The notes under the pieces are model-generated. The model searched no databases. It saw only the letters and a list, made by a program, of their open reading frames with translations, and was not told the origin of the DNA. This document shows, piece by piece, positions 45,463 to 54,809 of a stretch of DNA of 64,000 bases. The position numbers and the translations under genes are program-made. How positions within the stretch are numbered: position 1 is the stretch's first letter; each line of letters starts with the position of its first letter. Source of the DNA: Streptomyces sp. VRA16 Mangrove soil (GTDB taxonomy: Bacteria; Actinomycetota; Actinomycetes; Streptomycetales; Streptomycetaceae); the NCBI RefSeq assembly GCF_017377775.1, contig NZ_JAFVLN010000002.1:124001-188000 (forward strand). Reading direction: 5' to 3'.

Positions 45463-46931
45463 CGGCCCCCTGGCGCGCCTGCGTCGGAACCGGCCGGATC
45501 GAATTGGCGCTGCGCCGCGACTACCAGGAGTCCCTCGCCCTGGTGCAGCGAGAGATCGGCTTCCGGCACATCCGCGGGCACGGCCTGTTCAGCGACGGGA
45601 TGGGGGTGTACCGGCCCTACGAGTGGGAGGGCGAGCGCCGGGTGCACCACTCGTTCACGTACGTCGACCAGATCGTGGACGCGTATCTGGAGATCGGCAT
45701 CAAGCCGTTCCTCGAACTCGGCTTCATGCCGCGCGAGTTGGCCTCGGGCGAGCAGACCGTCTTCTGGTGGGCGGGGAACGTGACGCCGCCGTCCTCGCAC
45801 CGGGAGTGGGCGGACCTGGTGCGGGCGACGCTGACGCATCTGATCGACCGGTACGGGATCGAGGAGGTCCGCACCTGGCCGATCGAGGTGTGGAACGAGC
45901 CGAACCTCGACGTCTTCTGGGAGAACGCCGACGAGGCCGCGTACCACCATCTGTACGAGGTGACCGCGCGCACGGTGAAGGAGGTCGACGCGTCGCTGCA
46001 GGTCGGGGGCCCGGCGATCTCGCCGGGTTCGGACGACTGGATGGCCCGGTTCGCGGACTTCTGCACGGCGCGGGACGTGCCGGTGGACTTCGTGTCGCGG
46101 CACGCCTACACGTCGGGCCCGGTCCAGCCGGTGCCGTTCGGCCGGTACCAGACGCTGGAGCCCGCAGGCCGGCTCCTCGACCAGTTCGCGCAGCCGCGCG
46201 AGGCGCTGAAGGGCACGCCGCTCGGTGAACTCCCGGTCCACATCACGGAGTTCAACTCGTCGTACCGTCCCGACAACGCGATCCACGACACGGCCTTCAA
46301 CGCCGCGTATCTCGCGCCGGTGATCGCGCACGGCGGGGAGCACGTGGACTCCTTCTCGTACTGGACGTTCAGCGACATGTTCGAGGAGGTGGGGGTGCCG
46401 ACGGCGCTGTTCCACGGCGGCTTCGGGCTGCTGACGCACCGCCAGGTGAAGAAGCCCACCTTCCATCTGTACGCGTTCATGGCGCGCACGGGCGAGGAGG
46501 TCCTGGCCCGGGGCGAGGACCATCTCGTCACGCGGCACCCGGACGGGCGGGTCACGGTGCTCGCGTGGGCGCCGGTCGACCCGAGCGGTGCGACGCCGGG
46601 GCCCGAGGGGCACACCGTGCGGGTCTTTGTCCCGATGCGCGGGGCCACGGCCTATGTGCACCGATCCAGCGTGGACGAGGAGCGGGGCAACGCGTACACG
46701 GCGTGGCGGCGGATGGGTGCGCCGCGCTCACCACGCCCGGCGCAGCTCGATCTGCTGCACGAGGCGGCGGAGCCGGCCCGCTCCCATGTCCAGGTCCCCG
46801 TGCGGGACGCTGCGGTGTCGCTCGATCTCACCCTGGAGCGGCACGAGGTCACCCTGGTCGAGGTGTGCCCGGTCGAGGACGAGACGCCGCCGTGGTGGGA
46901 CGCGTCGCGGCTGCTCGGAGGGGGCGCGTGA
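45459..46931 (+). CDS. cytoplasmic GH39 beta-xylosidase
   Basis: The 490-residue product lacks a signal peptide and has a GH39 TIM barrel followed by a C-terminal beta domain (about 370-490). Acid/base Glu147 sits in EVWNEPNL and nucleophile Glu264 in ITEFNSSY, both standard for the family. It would remove xylose from imported oligosaccharides; some GH39 enzymes have other specificities, such as alpha-L-iduronidase, so the xylosidase call is from context. It overlaps the binding-protein stop and the DUF624 gene start (GTGA), so it is coupled to the importer. Confidence 0.85.
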   Translation: MTAPWRACVGTGRIELALRRDYQESLALVQREIGFRHIRGHGLFSDGMGVYRPYEWEGERRVHHSFTYVDQIVDAYLEIGIKPFLELGFMPRELASGEQTVFWWAGNVTPPSSHREWADLVRATLTHLIDRYGIEEVRTWPIEVWNEPNLDVFWENADEAAYHHLYEVTARTVKEVDASLQVGGPAISPGSDDWMARFADFCTARDVPVDFVSRHAYTSGPVQPVPFGRYQTLEPAGRLLDQFAQPREALKGTPLGELPVHITEFNSSYRPDNAIHDTAFNAAYLAPVIAHGGEHVDSFSYWTFSDMFEEVGVPTALFHGGFGLLTHRQVKKPTFHLYAFMARTGEEVLARGEDHLVTRHPDGRVTVLAWAPVDPSGATPGPEGHTVRVFVPMRGATAYVHRSSVDEERGNAYTAWRRMGAPRSPRPAQLDLLHEAAEPARSHVQVPVRDAAVSLDLTLERHEVTLVEVCPVEDETPPWWDASRLLGGGA

Positions 46932-47608
46932 GCGCGGCCGCGACGGGATTCGGGCAGGGCCCGCTCTCCCGTGCGGCCGCGCTGGTCCACACGCTGCTCG
47001 TCGTCGAGGGCATGTTCCTCGCGACGGTCGCGCCGGGCCTCGCCGGGCTGCTGTTCCTGGGCGGGGCCCCGTCGAACCTGCCGCTCGCCGCGGTCTGCCT
47101 GGTACCGGCCGGCCCCGGCTGTGCGGCCGCGCTGTACGCCCTGCACCACCGCAGCGGCGATCTGACCGAGCTGCACCCGGCGCGCACGTATCTGCGCGGT
47201 CTGCGGCTCAACACCCGGACCGCGCTTGCGCTGTGGACGCCGTTGCTCGCCTGGCTCACCGTGATCGCCTACACGCTGACGCACTTCTCCCTGACCGGGC
47301 TGCCCGGCTGGTGGGCGGCGCTGCTCGCCGTGGTGGGGGTGGGGGCCCTGCTGTGGGGTGCCAACGCCCTGGTGATCGGCGCCCTGTTCACGTTCCGCAC
47401 GCGGGACACGGTGCGCCTGGCCGGGCACTTCCTGCTGCGCCGCGGCGGGGCCTCCCCCGCGGCGGCGAGCGCGCTGGTGCTCGTGGTCGCGGGGACCCTC
47501 TGGCTCACCGAGGCGCTGCCGCTGCTGCTGACCTCGCTCCTGCTCTTCTCACTGCTGCACTCCAGCCGCCCCATGATCACCCGCACCCATGAGGAGTACA
47601 CGGCATGA
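46928..47608 (+). CDS. DUF624 (YesL-type) membrane protein
   Basis: The 226-residue product has about five to six membrane helices and fits DUF624, a family that accompanies Lpl/Yte-type oligosaccharide importers in Firmicutes (for example yesL in the rhamnogalacturonan cluster of Bacillus subtilis). Its role in uptake is not settled; it might assist transporter assembly. The start GTG at 46928 overlaps the GH39 stop, and its own stop overlaps the GH42 ATG (ATGA at 47605-47608). Confidence 0.75.
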   Translation: MSAAATGFGQGPLSRAAALVHTLLVVEGMFLATVAPGLAGLLFLGGAPSNLPLAAVCLVPAGPGCAAALYALHHRSGDLTELHPARTYLRGLRLNTRTALALWTPLLAWLTVIAYTLTHFSLTGLPGWWAALLAVVGVGALLWGANALVIGALFTFRTRDTVRLAGHFLLRRGGASPAAASALVLVVAGTLWLTEALPLLLTSLLLFSLLHSSRPMITRTHEEYTA

Positions 47609-49617
47609 GCCGCAAGATCCCCTACGGCGGCGACTACAACCCCGAACAGTGGCCGGAGGAGATCTGGGACGAGGACCATCGGCTGTTCACGACCGCCGGG
47701 ATCGACACCCTGACGGTCGGCGTGTTCGCCTGGTCGGTGCTCCAACCCGCTGAAGACATCTACGACTTCACGGTCCTGGACCGCATCGTGGAGCGCGCCG
47801 CGGCGGAGGGCCGGCGCGTGGTCCTCGCCACCGGTACGGCGGCCGTCCCGCCCTGGCTCGCCCTGAAGTACCCGGAGGTGAACCGCACCGACTTCGAGGG
47901 CCGCCGGCACCGCTACGGGCAGCGCCACAACTTCTGCCCGAGCTCTCCCGTGTACCGCCGTCTTTCGGTGGCCCTGGCCTCACGCATCGCCGAGCGGTAC
48001 GCGGACAGCCCGGCGCTGCTCGCCTGGCACATCAACAACGAGTACGGCGGCGCCTGTTACTGCGAGCTGTGCGCCGAGGCGTTCCGCGGCTGGCTGCGCG
48101 CGCGGCACGGCACGCTCGACGCGCTCAACCACGCGTGGTGGACGACGTTCTGGTCGCACCGCTACACGGACTGGTCGCAGATCGAGCCGCCGAGCGCGCT
48201 GACCGAGCACTGGCGCGGCCCCGACCACACCGCCTTCCAGGGCATCACGCTCGACTACCGGCGGTTCATGACGGACGCGCTGCTCGGCTGCTTCGTCGCC
48301 GAGAAGGAGGCGGTCCGCGCCCACGCTCCGGACACGCCCGTGACCACCAACTTCATGGGTCTGTACCGGCCGTTGGACTACCACCGGTGGGCACCGCACC
48401 TCGACTTCGCGTCCTGGGACAGCTATCCGCCGCTGGACGCGCCGCCCACGGTCCCCGCGCTGGCGCACGATCTGATGCGCGGCCTGAAGGACGGCGCGCC
48501 GTTCTGGCTGATGGAGCAGACGCCGTCGACGACGGCGTGCCGTGACATCAATCCGCTGCGCAGGCCGGGCGAGCTGCGGATCGCGACCTGGCAGGCGATC
48601 GCGCACGGCGCGGACGCGGCGCTCTACTTCCAGATGCGGGCGTCACGCGGCGCGTGCGAGAAGTACATCGGGGCCGTCATCGGGCACGCGGGCCGCGACG
48701 ACACGCGCGTGTTCCGCGAAGTGGCGGACATCGGAAGGGAGTTGGCGGAGCTGGGCCCGCTGACGCTCGGCGCACGCACGCCCGCGCGCGTGGCCCTGCT
48801 CGTCGACTGGGACAGCTGGTGGGCCCTGGAGATCTCCGACGGCCCGTCCCGGCTCGTGAAGTACCCGGACGTGCTGCACCGCTACTACCGGGCGGCTCGG
48901 GTGGCGGGCGCCGACGTGGACGTCGTCCCGGTGACGGCGGACCTGTCCGCGTACGACGTGGTCCTCGCGCCCGTGCTGCACCTGGTGAAGGGTGATCTGG
49001 CCGAGCGCCTGGAAGCGGTGGCCGGGCGGGGCGGGACGGTGCTTACCACGTTCCTGTCCGGGCGCGGCGACGAGCACGGCCTGGCCTTCCTCACCGATGT
49101 GCCGGGCCCGCTCGGGCCGCTGACGGGCGTACGCGTCGACGAGTGGGACGCACGGCCCGCCGACGTGACCCAGACCGTGCGCATCGGGGACCGGGAGGTG
49201 ACCGCGGGGCTGGTCTTCGAGATCGTCGTGGAACAGGGCGCCGAGCCCGTCGCCACCTACGCCCGCGACTTCTACGCGGGCACCCCCGCCGTCACCCGCA
49301 ACCGCTTCGGCGAGCGCGGCGGCGAGGGCTGGTACGTGGCGACCTTCCTCGACGAGCCGGGCACGGACGAGGTGGTCCGCCGGATCCTCGGCCGGCACGG
49401 GCTCGTCGGCCCCTATGCCGCGCACGCCGCCGTCGAGACCGCCCACCGGGTCGCCCCGGACGGGACACGCCTGCTCTTCCTCCTCAACCACGCGACGCAG
49501 GAGGCGGAGCTGTCGGCGCACGCGGCCGCGGCCGACGTGCTGACGGGCAAGCGGTACGAGCCCGGCGAGCCGTTCACGCTCGACCCGCTGGGCGTCGCAC
49601 TGCTGCGCGTTCAGTAG
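47605..49617 (+). CDS. GH42 beta-galactosidase-family enzyme
   Basis: The 670-residue product has the GH42 start PYGGDYNPEQWPEEIW, acid/base Glu146 in HINNEYG and nucleophile Glu304 in LMEQTPS. A cysteine cluster (CYCELC) around 152-157 could hold the zinc found in many GH42 enzymes. A flavodoxin-like trimerisation domain and a small beta domain follow. No signal peptide. GH42 proteins cleave beta-galactosides or alpha-L-arabinopyranosides; a galactosyl side chain on xylan is a possible target. It is the last gene of the importer operon and overlaps the GH67 gene tail-to-tail by 7 bp. Confidence 0.85.
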   Translation: MSRKIPYGGDYNPEQWPEEIWDEDHRLFTTAGIDTLTVGVFAWSVLQPAEDIYDFTVLDRIVERAAAEGRRVVLATGTAAVPPWLALKYPEVNRTDFEGRRHRYGQRHNFCPSSPVYRRLSVALASRIAERYADSPALLAWHINNEYGGACYCELCAEAFRGWLRARHGTLDALNHAWWTTFWSHRYTDWSQIEPPSALTEHWRGPDHTAFQGITLDYRRFMTDALLGCFVAEKEAVRAHAPDTPVTTNFMGLYRPLDYHRWAPHLDFASWDSYPPLDAPPTVPALAHDLMRGLKDGAPFWLMEQTPSTTACRDINPLRRPGELRIATWQAIAHGADAALYFQMRASRGACEKYIGAVIGHAGRDDTRVFREVADIGRELAELGPLTLGARTPARVALLVDWDSWWALEISDGPSRLVKYPDVLHRYYRAARVAGADVDVVPVTADLSAYDVVLAPVLHLVKGDLAERLEAVAGRGGTVLTTFLSGRGDEHGLAFLTDVPGPLGPLTGVRVDEWDARPADVTQTVRIGDREVTAGLVFEIVVEQGAEPVATYARDFYAGTPAVTRNRFGERGGEGWYVATFLDEPGTDEVVRRILGRHGLVGPYAAHAAVETAHRVAPDGTRLLFLLNHATQEAELSAHAAAADVLTGKRYEPGEPFTLDPLGVALLRVQ

Positions 49618-51587
49618 ATCCGGCGCCCGTGCGCGTCCGGGATCCCGGACTTGCGCAGGAAGTAGCTGTTGATCTGGTCCCGCCATTCGCGGGCGCCGCG
49701 CAGCTGCTCCTCGTACAGTCCGCTCACCCGGGCGTGCCGGGCCGGGGTCATCAGCCCTTCGAGCCCGGCCCAGACCGCGCGGGCGGCCTCGACCTCCTCG
49801 ACGCCCTCGAAGTGGGTGTCGTAGATGTGCTGGATCACGGTGCTGCCGCTGTGCAGGACATGGCCGTAGGGCACGTGGTGGAAGAACAGGAGCAGCTCGT
49901 CGGGGCAGGTGGCGGGCGTCTCGTACAGCTCGGACCAGGGCTTGGCGTACTGCCCCGCGTACCCCGTGCCGGTGGCGGCGCTGCGGTCGACGCCGATGCC
50001 GTCGCGGTCGGCGAAGTGGTAGGTGCCCCAGGGGCTGTACTCGTAGCCGTCGACGTTCGGCCCGTAGTGGTGTCCCGGCTGCACCATGAAGCCGACGCCG
50101 AGCGGTGCGGTGTACTTCTCGTACGTGGCCCAGGAGCCGTGCAGCACCGCGCGCAGCCCGGACCGCAGCCGCTCGGGGTCCGCGGTGAGGTCCGGGGTGA
50201 ACGTCGACTCGGCCCACTCGTCGAGGAGGCGGTGCGGATCGGCGTCCGGGTCCCAGGCGAGCCGGCCGTAGGTGTAGAGGTTGGCCTGGGCGAGCGGGTG
50301 GCCGGTCCAGAAGGGGTCGTCGCCGACGTTCGAGACGGCCACGAGACCGCCGCGCGCGGCCAGGTGTCCGACGGCGGGGCCGCCGTCCCCCTCCGGCCGG
50401 AAGCCGAGTACCTGGGACCACATCGGCGCGAGCGCGCACACGTGCCGCTGCTGGCCGGTGTACTCCTGGGTGACCTGCAGTTCGACGGCGACGCGGGTGC
50501 GGGGCAGGGCGCCGATGACGGGTGAGACGGGCTCGCGGACCTGGAAGTCCATCGGGCCGTGCTTGACCTGGAGGACCACGTTGTCCGCGAACTGCCCGTC
50601 CAGCGGGGCGAAATGGTCGTACGCGGCGCGGGCCCGGTCGGTGGTGCGGTCGCGCCAGTCCTGCTTGTGGTCGTAGACGAAGGCCCGCCAGTGGACGGTG
50701 CCGCCGTGCGGGGCGAGGGCCTCGGCGAGCAGGTTGGCGCCGTCGGCGTGGCTGCGGCCGTAGGCGAACGGTCCCGGCTGTCCCTCCGAGTCGGCCTTGA
50801 CGACGAACCCGCCGAAGTCGGGGACCTGCGCGTAGACCCGGTCGGCCGCCGCGCGCCACCATGCGCGCACGCCCTCGTCGAGCGGGTCGGCGGTGTCGAG
50901 GCCGCCGGCCCACAGCGGCGCGGCGAAGTTCACGGAGAGGTGGGTGCGGATGCCGTAGTGCCGCAACTCGCCCGCGATGGCGGCCACTTCGCCGAACCGG
51001 TCGGTGAGCAGCCGGGTCTCGCTCGCGTGGACGTTGACGTTGTTGACGGCGAGCGCGTTGATGCCGCAGGAGGCGAGCAGCCGGGCGTACGCGCGGACGC
51101 GGGTGAGGTCGCCGCGGGCCCGCCCGTCCTTCCAGAACAGGGAGCCGCCCGCGTAGCCGCGCTCGACCTGGCCCATCACGGGGTGCACGTCGACGTTGTC
51201 CCAGTGGTCGAGCATGCGCAGCGCGAGCGCGGGGCGGTGGGTCTGCTCGGGGTGCTCCGTGAACGCGGCCTCGCCGAGCCGTACGACGTGGAAGAAGCCG
51301 TGCAGGAGTCCGGCCGGGGCGGCGGCGGTGACGGTGGTGCGGCGGGCCGTCCGGGTCAGCGTGAACCCCTCGGGGCCCTGGTCGCCGTCGGCGCGGAGCG
51401 TCAGCAGCAGGTCGCAGCCGGAGCTGTCGGCTGCCGCGGATCCGCCGAACTCGGCGACGGCACGGGCCACTTCGGCGCGCACGGTGTCGACGAGGAGTCC
51501 CTCGCCCTCGACGCGGACGCGCCGTGCTCCGACCCGGCGCAGCGCCTCGTCGGGCAGCCAGGCGGGGTCGATTCCTTCGAGGGTCAT
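49611..51587 (-). CDS. aguA: cytoplasmic GH67 alpha-glucuronidase
   Basis: The 658-residue product has no signal peptide and a complete GH67 layout: N-terminal beta domain (about 1-130), TIM barrel (about 130-440) and helical C-terminus. Family segments include MLDHWDNVD, FWKDGRA, NFAAPLWAGG, FVVKADSEGQPGP and HHYGPNVDGYEYSPWGTYH. It removes 4-O-methyl-glucuronic acid from the non-reducing end of imported aldouronates. Its ATG overlaps the GH2 stop (ATGA at 51584-51587). It fits functionally with the LplABC-type importer converging on it. Confidence 0.9.
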   Translation of the reverse strand: MTLEGIDPAWLPDEALRRVGARRVRVEGEGLLVDTVRAEVARAVAEFGGSAAADSSGCDLLLTLRADGDQGPEGFTLTRTARRTTVTAAAPAGLLHGFFHVVRLGEAAFTEHPEQTHRPALALRMLDHWDNVDVHPVMGQVERGYAGGSLFWKDGRARGDLTRVRAYARLLASCGINALAVNNVNVHASETRLLTDRFGEVAAIAGELRHYGIRTHLSVNFAAPLWAGGLDTADPLDEGVRAWWRAAADRVYAQVPDFGGFVVKADSEGQPGPFAYGRSHADGANLLAEALAPHGGTVHWRAFVYDHKQDWRDRTTDRARAAYDHFAPLDGQFADNVVLQVKHGPMDFQVREPVSPVIGALPRTRVAVELQVTQEYTGQQRHVCALAPMWSQVLGFRPEGDGGPAVGHLAARGGLVAVSNVGDDPFWTGHPLAQANLYTYGRLAWDPDADPHRLLDEWAESTFTPDLTADPERLRSGLRAVLHGSWATYEKYTAPLGVGFMVQPGHHYGPNVDGYEYSPWGTYHFADRDGIGVDRSAATGTGYAGQYAKPWSELYETPATCPDELLLFFHHVPYGHVLHSGSTVIQHIYDTHFEGVEEVEAARAVWAGLEGLMTPARHARVSGLYEEQLRGAREWRDQINSYFLRKSGIPDAHGRRIY

Positions 51588-54500
51588 GACGCCGCCACAT
51601 CCAGGGCGACGATGCCGAGGGCGCCCTCGGCGGTTGCGGGCTTGCTGCTGGTCATGGTGAGCCGGATCCTCCGGGTGTGTACGGCGTCGAAGGTGAGGAC
51701 GGTCGGTGCGCCCGATGCGACGGCCCAGTCGATGTCGAGGCCGTCGGCGGGCACGGCGACGTACCGCTCGCCGTCCCACGCGGACACGTCGACGGTCTTG
51801 GGCAGGGCGTGCCTGGCGTCGACGGTGAAGGAGACCTCGACGCGTCCGACGGTGCGCTCCCGCTCCCACTCGACGCTCACCCAGTCCTCGGCCCGCGCCG
51901 CGTTGAAGGCGGGCAGCAGGGCGGTGGCGGACTTCTGGAAGGCGTTGGACCACTGGGTGGCCGCGTCGCCGTCGAGCATGGCGGCGGGCAGGGTCGTGGT
52001 GGCGCCCGAGTAACTGGCGTCCGCGAGCGGGTACGTGACGGGGCCCGGCCCCGGGTCGGGGGCGAACGGTTCGCGCGGGGTGACCGGGCCCGCGGCGGGC
52101 CCGGTCACCCGGACGGACACCTTCCCGGTGCGCAGCCCCGCCGATCTCGCGGTGACGGTGAGCGACCCGGGCTTCGTGCCCGCCCGGACCATCGCGAGGG
52201 CGAGTCCGTGGAAGGCGGTGCGGGTACTGGCCTGGTAGCGCTCGGCGCTCTCCTGCCGGCCGTTGTCGAGCCCCGCCACCTGTCCCCCGGAGACGTCGAA
52301 CTCCAGCAGGTGCTCGGCGTCGGGCACCACCACTCCCTTGGCGTCGACGACCTCCGCGGTCACGAAGACCAGCGAACGGCCGTCCGCGGCGAGGGACTTG
52401 CGGTCCGCCGTGAGGCGCACGGCGTGCGGCTTCCCGGCCGACCGCAGCACGTCCGTGGCGACGGTCTTGCCGCCCTTTCTCGCGACCGCTGTGAGCTCAC
52501 CGGCCGCGTAGGGCACCTTCCACGTCAGATGCAGCTTGCCCGCGCTGCCGTTCGGGGAGGTGTAGCTGCCCGGGTAGGAGCCCGAGGTGACGGTCTTGTC
52601 GTCGCCGGTGGCCTCCGTGGTCTCCAGGTACGCCCGCCCGTCGACGGTCTTCTTCGTGTCGAAGGAACGTACGCCCAGGGAGCGGCCGTTGAGGAACAGT
52701 TCGACCTCGGCGACGTTCGCGTACGCCCACACCTCCACCTCGTCGCCCGCCCGGTGCGTCGACCAGTCCATGGGCACGAGGTGGACCATCGGCTCGGCGG
52801 TCCACTGGCTGCGGAAGAGGTGGTACATGTCCTTGGGGAACCCGGCGGTGTCGACCGCGCCGAAGAAGGACGCCTTCACCGGGAACACGTCGTACGGGGT
52901 CGGCTCACCGATGTAGTCGATGCCGGACCACAGGAACTGCCCGGCGAAGAACCGCCGGTCGCGGTCCTTCTTGTGGCCGTACTCGCCGCTCATGGTCCAG
53001 GAGGCGAGGTTGTTGTCGTACGAGGACGTGGCGCGGCGGCCCGGGGTGTGATTCTCGCCGGTGTTGAGATGCTCCGGCTCCTGGTACGTGCCGCGGCTCG
53101 ACGTCTGCGACGAGGACTCGGACTCGAAGAGGAACAGGTGCGGGTAGCGGGCGTGCAGGGCGTCGACCGACGCGGCCGTGTTGTAGTTGAGGCCGAGGCC
53201 GTCGAGCATGCCGAGGATCTGGTCGGCGGGCGATCCCGCGGCGGGCAGCGAGCGGTACTTGTCGGAGCCGATGACGACGGGCCGGGTGGTGTCGAGGGCC
53301 TTGATGCCGGCGACGAGGCGCTGCGCCATGGCGATGCCCTCGGTGCGGGTGGAGTCGGGGATCTCGTTGCCGATGGACCACATGAGGACGGCGGGCGAGT
53401 TGCGGGCGGCGCGCACCATCTCGGCGATGTCGTCGTCGCTGTGGGCGTCGAAGAAGCGGCCGTAGTCGTAGCGGTTCTTACCGGTGCGCCAGCAGTCGAA
53501 GGCCTCGACGAGCATGATGATGCCGAGGTCCTCGCACGCCTCGATCACCTCGGGCGCGGGCGGGTTGTGGGCGGTGCGCAGGGCGTTGACGCCCATGGAC
53601 TTCATGATCTCCAGCTGCCGGCGCACGGCGTCGGGGTGCACGGCGGCGCCGAGCGCGCCGAGGTCGTGGTGCAGGTCGACGCCCTTGATCTTGGTGTACG
53701 TGCCGTTGAGCGAGAAGCCGTCGGCCGGGTCGAAGGCCGCGTGGCGGACGCCGAAGCGGGTGCGGTACGTGTCGACGGTGGCGCCGTCCACGCGCACGTC
53801 GGTGACGAGCGTGTAGCGGTGCTCCGGGGTCTCGATGGACCACAACTGGGGTCGGTCGAGGACGAGTTCGGTGCGGGCGGCCTTGGTGTCGGACGGGCCG
53901 AGCCCGTCGAGGGCGGTCTCGGCGCGGGCGACGCGCCGCCCCTTGGCGTCGCGCACGGTGGAGACGACGGTGACGTCGTGTGCGGCGCCGGACTCGTTGA
54001 CGACGGCCGTGCTTACGTCGAGCGTCGCGTACCCCTTCTCCAGGGTGGCGGGCAGGTCGGGCGTGGTGACGAAGGTGCCCCAGCGGGCGACGTGCACGGG
54101 CTCGGTGACGACGAGGCGGGCGCTGCGGTAGATTCCGCTGCCGGAGTACCAGCGGCTGCTGGGCAGGCGGTTGCGGACCTGGACGGCGAGGACGTTGGCC
54201 GTGCTGCCGTCGAGGTGCAGCAGGTCGGTGATGTCGTAGGCGAAGCCGGTGTATCCGTAGGGGTGGTTCCCGACGAGCTCGCCGTTCACGTAGACGTCGG
54301 AGTCCATGTGGACGCCGTCGAACTCGACGGCGATCCGCCGGCCGGCGTAGGCGCTCGGCACGGTGAACGTCTTGCGGTACCAGCCGAGGCCGCCGGGCAG
54401 GAAGCCGGTGCCGCTGGTGGTGTTGTGCTCGGTGGTCGGGGTCTGCTCGATGCTCCAGTCGTGCGGGATCGCGACGGTGCGCCACTTCCCGTCGTCGAAC

Positions 54501-54715
54501 CCGGGGAGTTCGGCGCCGGTGTACGCGCCGGTCGGGTCGGTGATGCCGTCGCGGCTGACGAGCGCGAACCGCCAGCCCTCCGCGAGGTCGACGGTACGGC
54601 GGCCGGCGCCGCCGGTACGGTCGGCCGCCGCGGCGCCGGCCGCGGGCGTGGCGAGCACCCCGGCCAGCGGAGTGGCCGCCCCCGCGGTCAGTACGGATCT
54701 GCGGGTGACGGACAT
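51584..54715 (-). CDS. exported GH2 glycosidase with C-terminal F5/8-type domain
   Basis: The 1043-residue product has a Tat signal (TRRSVLTAGAATP). It then shows the GH2 sugar-binding domain (about 45-215, with NTTSGTGFLPGGLGWYRK), an Ig-like domain, a TIM barrel with acid/base Glu451 (WSIGNEI) and nucleophile Glu531 (LFLFES), a DUF4982-like domain, an invasin/Ig-like domain (about 770-880) and a C-terminal F5/8 type C-like module. It would be a beta-galactosidase, glucuronidase or similar acting outside. The start ATG at 54715 is chosen for the signal peptide. It may be transcribed with the SGNH gene 95 bp upstream or from a separate promoter in that gap, where GAAACGTGTTCG is operator-like. 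Confidence 0.8.
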   Translation of the reverse strand: MSVTRRSVLTAGAATPLAGVLATPAAGAAAADRTGGAGRRTVDLAEGWRFALVSRDGITDPTGAYTGAELPGFDDGKWRTVAIPHDWSIEQTPTTEHNTTSGTGFLPGGLGWYRKTFTVPSAYAGRRIAVEFDGVHMDSDVYVNGELVGNHPYGYTGFAYDITDLLHLDGSTANVLAVQVRNRLPSSRWYSGSGIYRSARLVVTEPVHVARWGTFVTTPDLPATLEKGYATLDVSTAVVNESGAAHDVTVVSTVRDAKGRRVARAETALDGLGPSDTKAARTELVLDRPQLWSIETPEHRYTLVTDVRVDGATVDTYRTRFGVRHAAFDPADGFSLNGTYTKIKGVDLHHDLGALGAAVHPDAVRRQLEIMKSMGVNALRTAHNPPAPEVIEACEDLGIIMLVEAFDCWRTGKNRYDYGRFFDAHSDDDIAEMVRAARNSPAVLMWSIGNEIPDSTRTEGIAMAQRLVAGIKALDTTRPVVIGSDKYRSLPAAGSPADQILGMLDGLGLNYNTAASVDALHARYPHLFLFESESSSQTSSRGTYQEPEHLNTGENHTPGRRATSSYDNNLASWTMSGEYGHKKDRDRRFFAGQFLWSGIDYIGEPTPYDVFPVKASFFGAVDTAGFPKDMYHLFRSQWTAEPMVHLVPMDWSTHRAGDEVEVWAYANVAEVELFLNGRSLGVRSFDTKKTVDGRAYLETTEATGDDKTVTSGSYPGSYTSPNGSAGKLHLTWKVPYAAGELTAVARKGGKTVATDVLRSAGKPHAVRLTADRKSLAADGRSLVFVTAEVVDAKGVVVPDAEHLLEFDVSGGQVAGLDNGRQESAERYQASTRTAFHGLALAMVRAGTKPGSLTVTARSAGLRTGKVSVRVTGPAAGPVTPREPFAPDPGPGPVTYPLADASYSGATTTLPAAMLDGDAATQWSNAFQKSATALLPAFNAARAEDWVSVEWERERTVGRVEVSFTVDARHALPKTVDVSAWDGERYVAVPADGLDIDWAVASGAPTVLTFDAVHTRRIRLTMTSSKPATAEGALGIVALDVAAS

Positions 54716-54809
54716 GTCGAGGCGGCCCCCTTGGAGCGAACACGTTTCACCAGAAAGCAACTTGATGCAACGGATTCTTTCGGGTGCCGTACGGGATTAG
54801 TCAAGGGCC

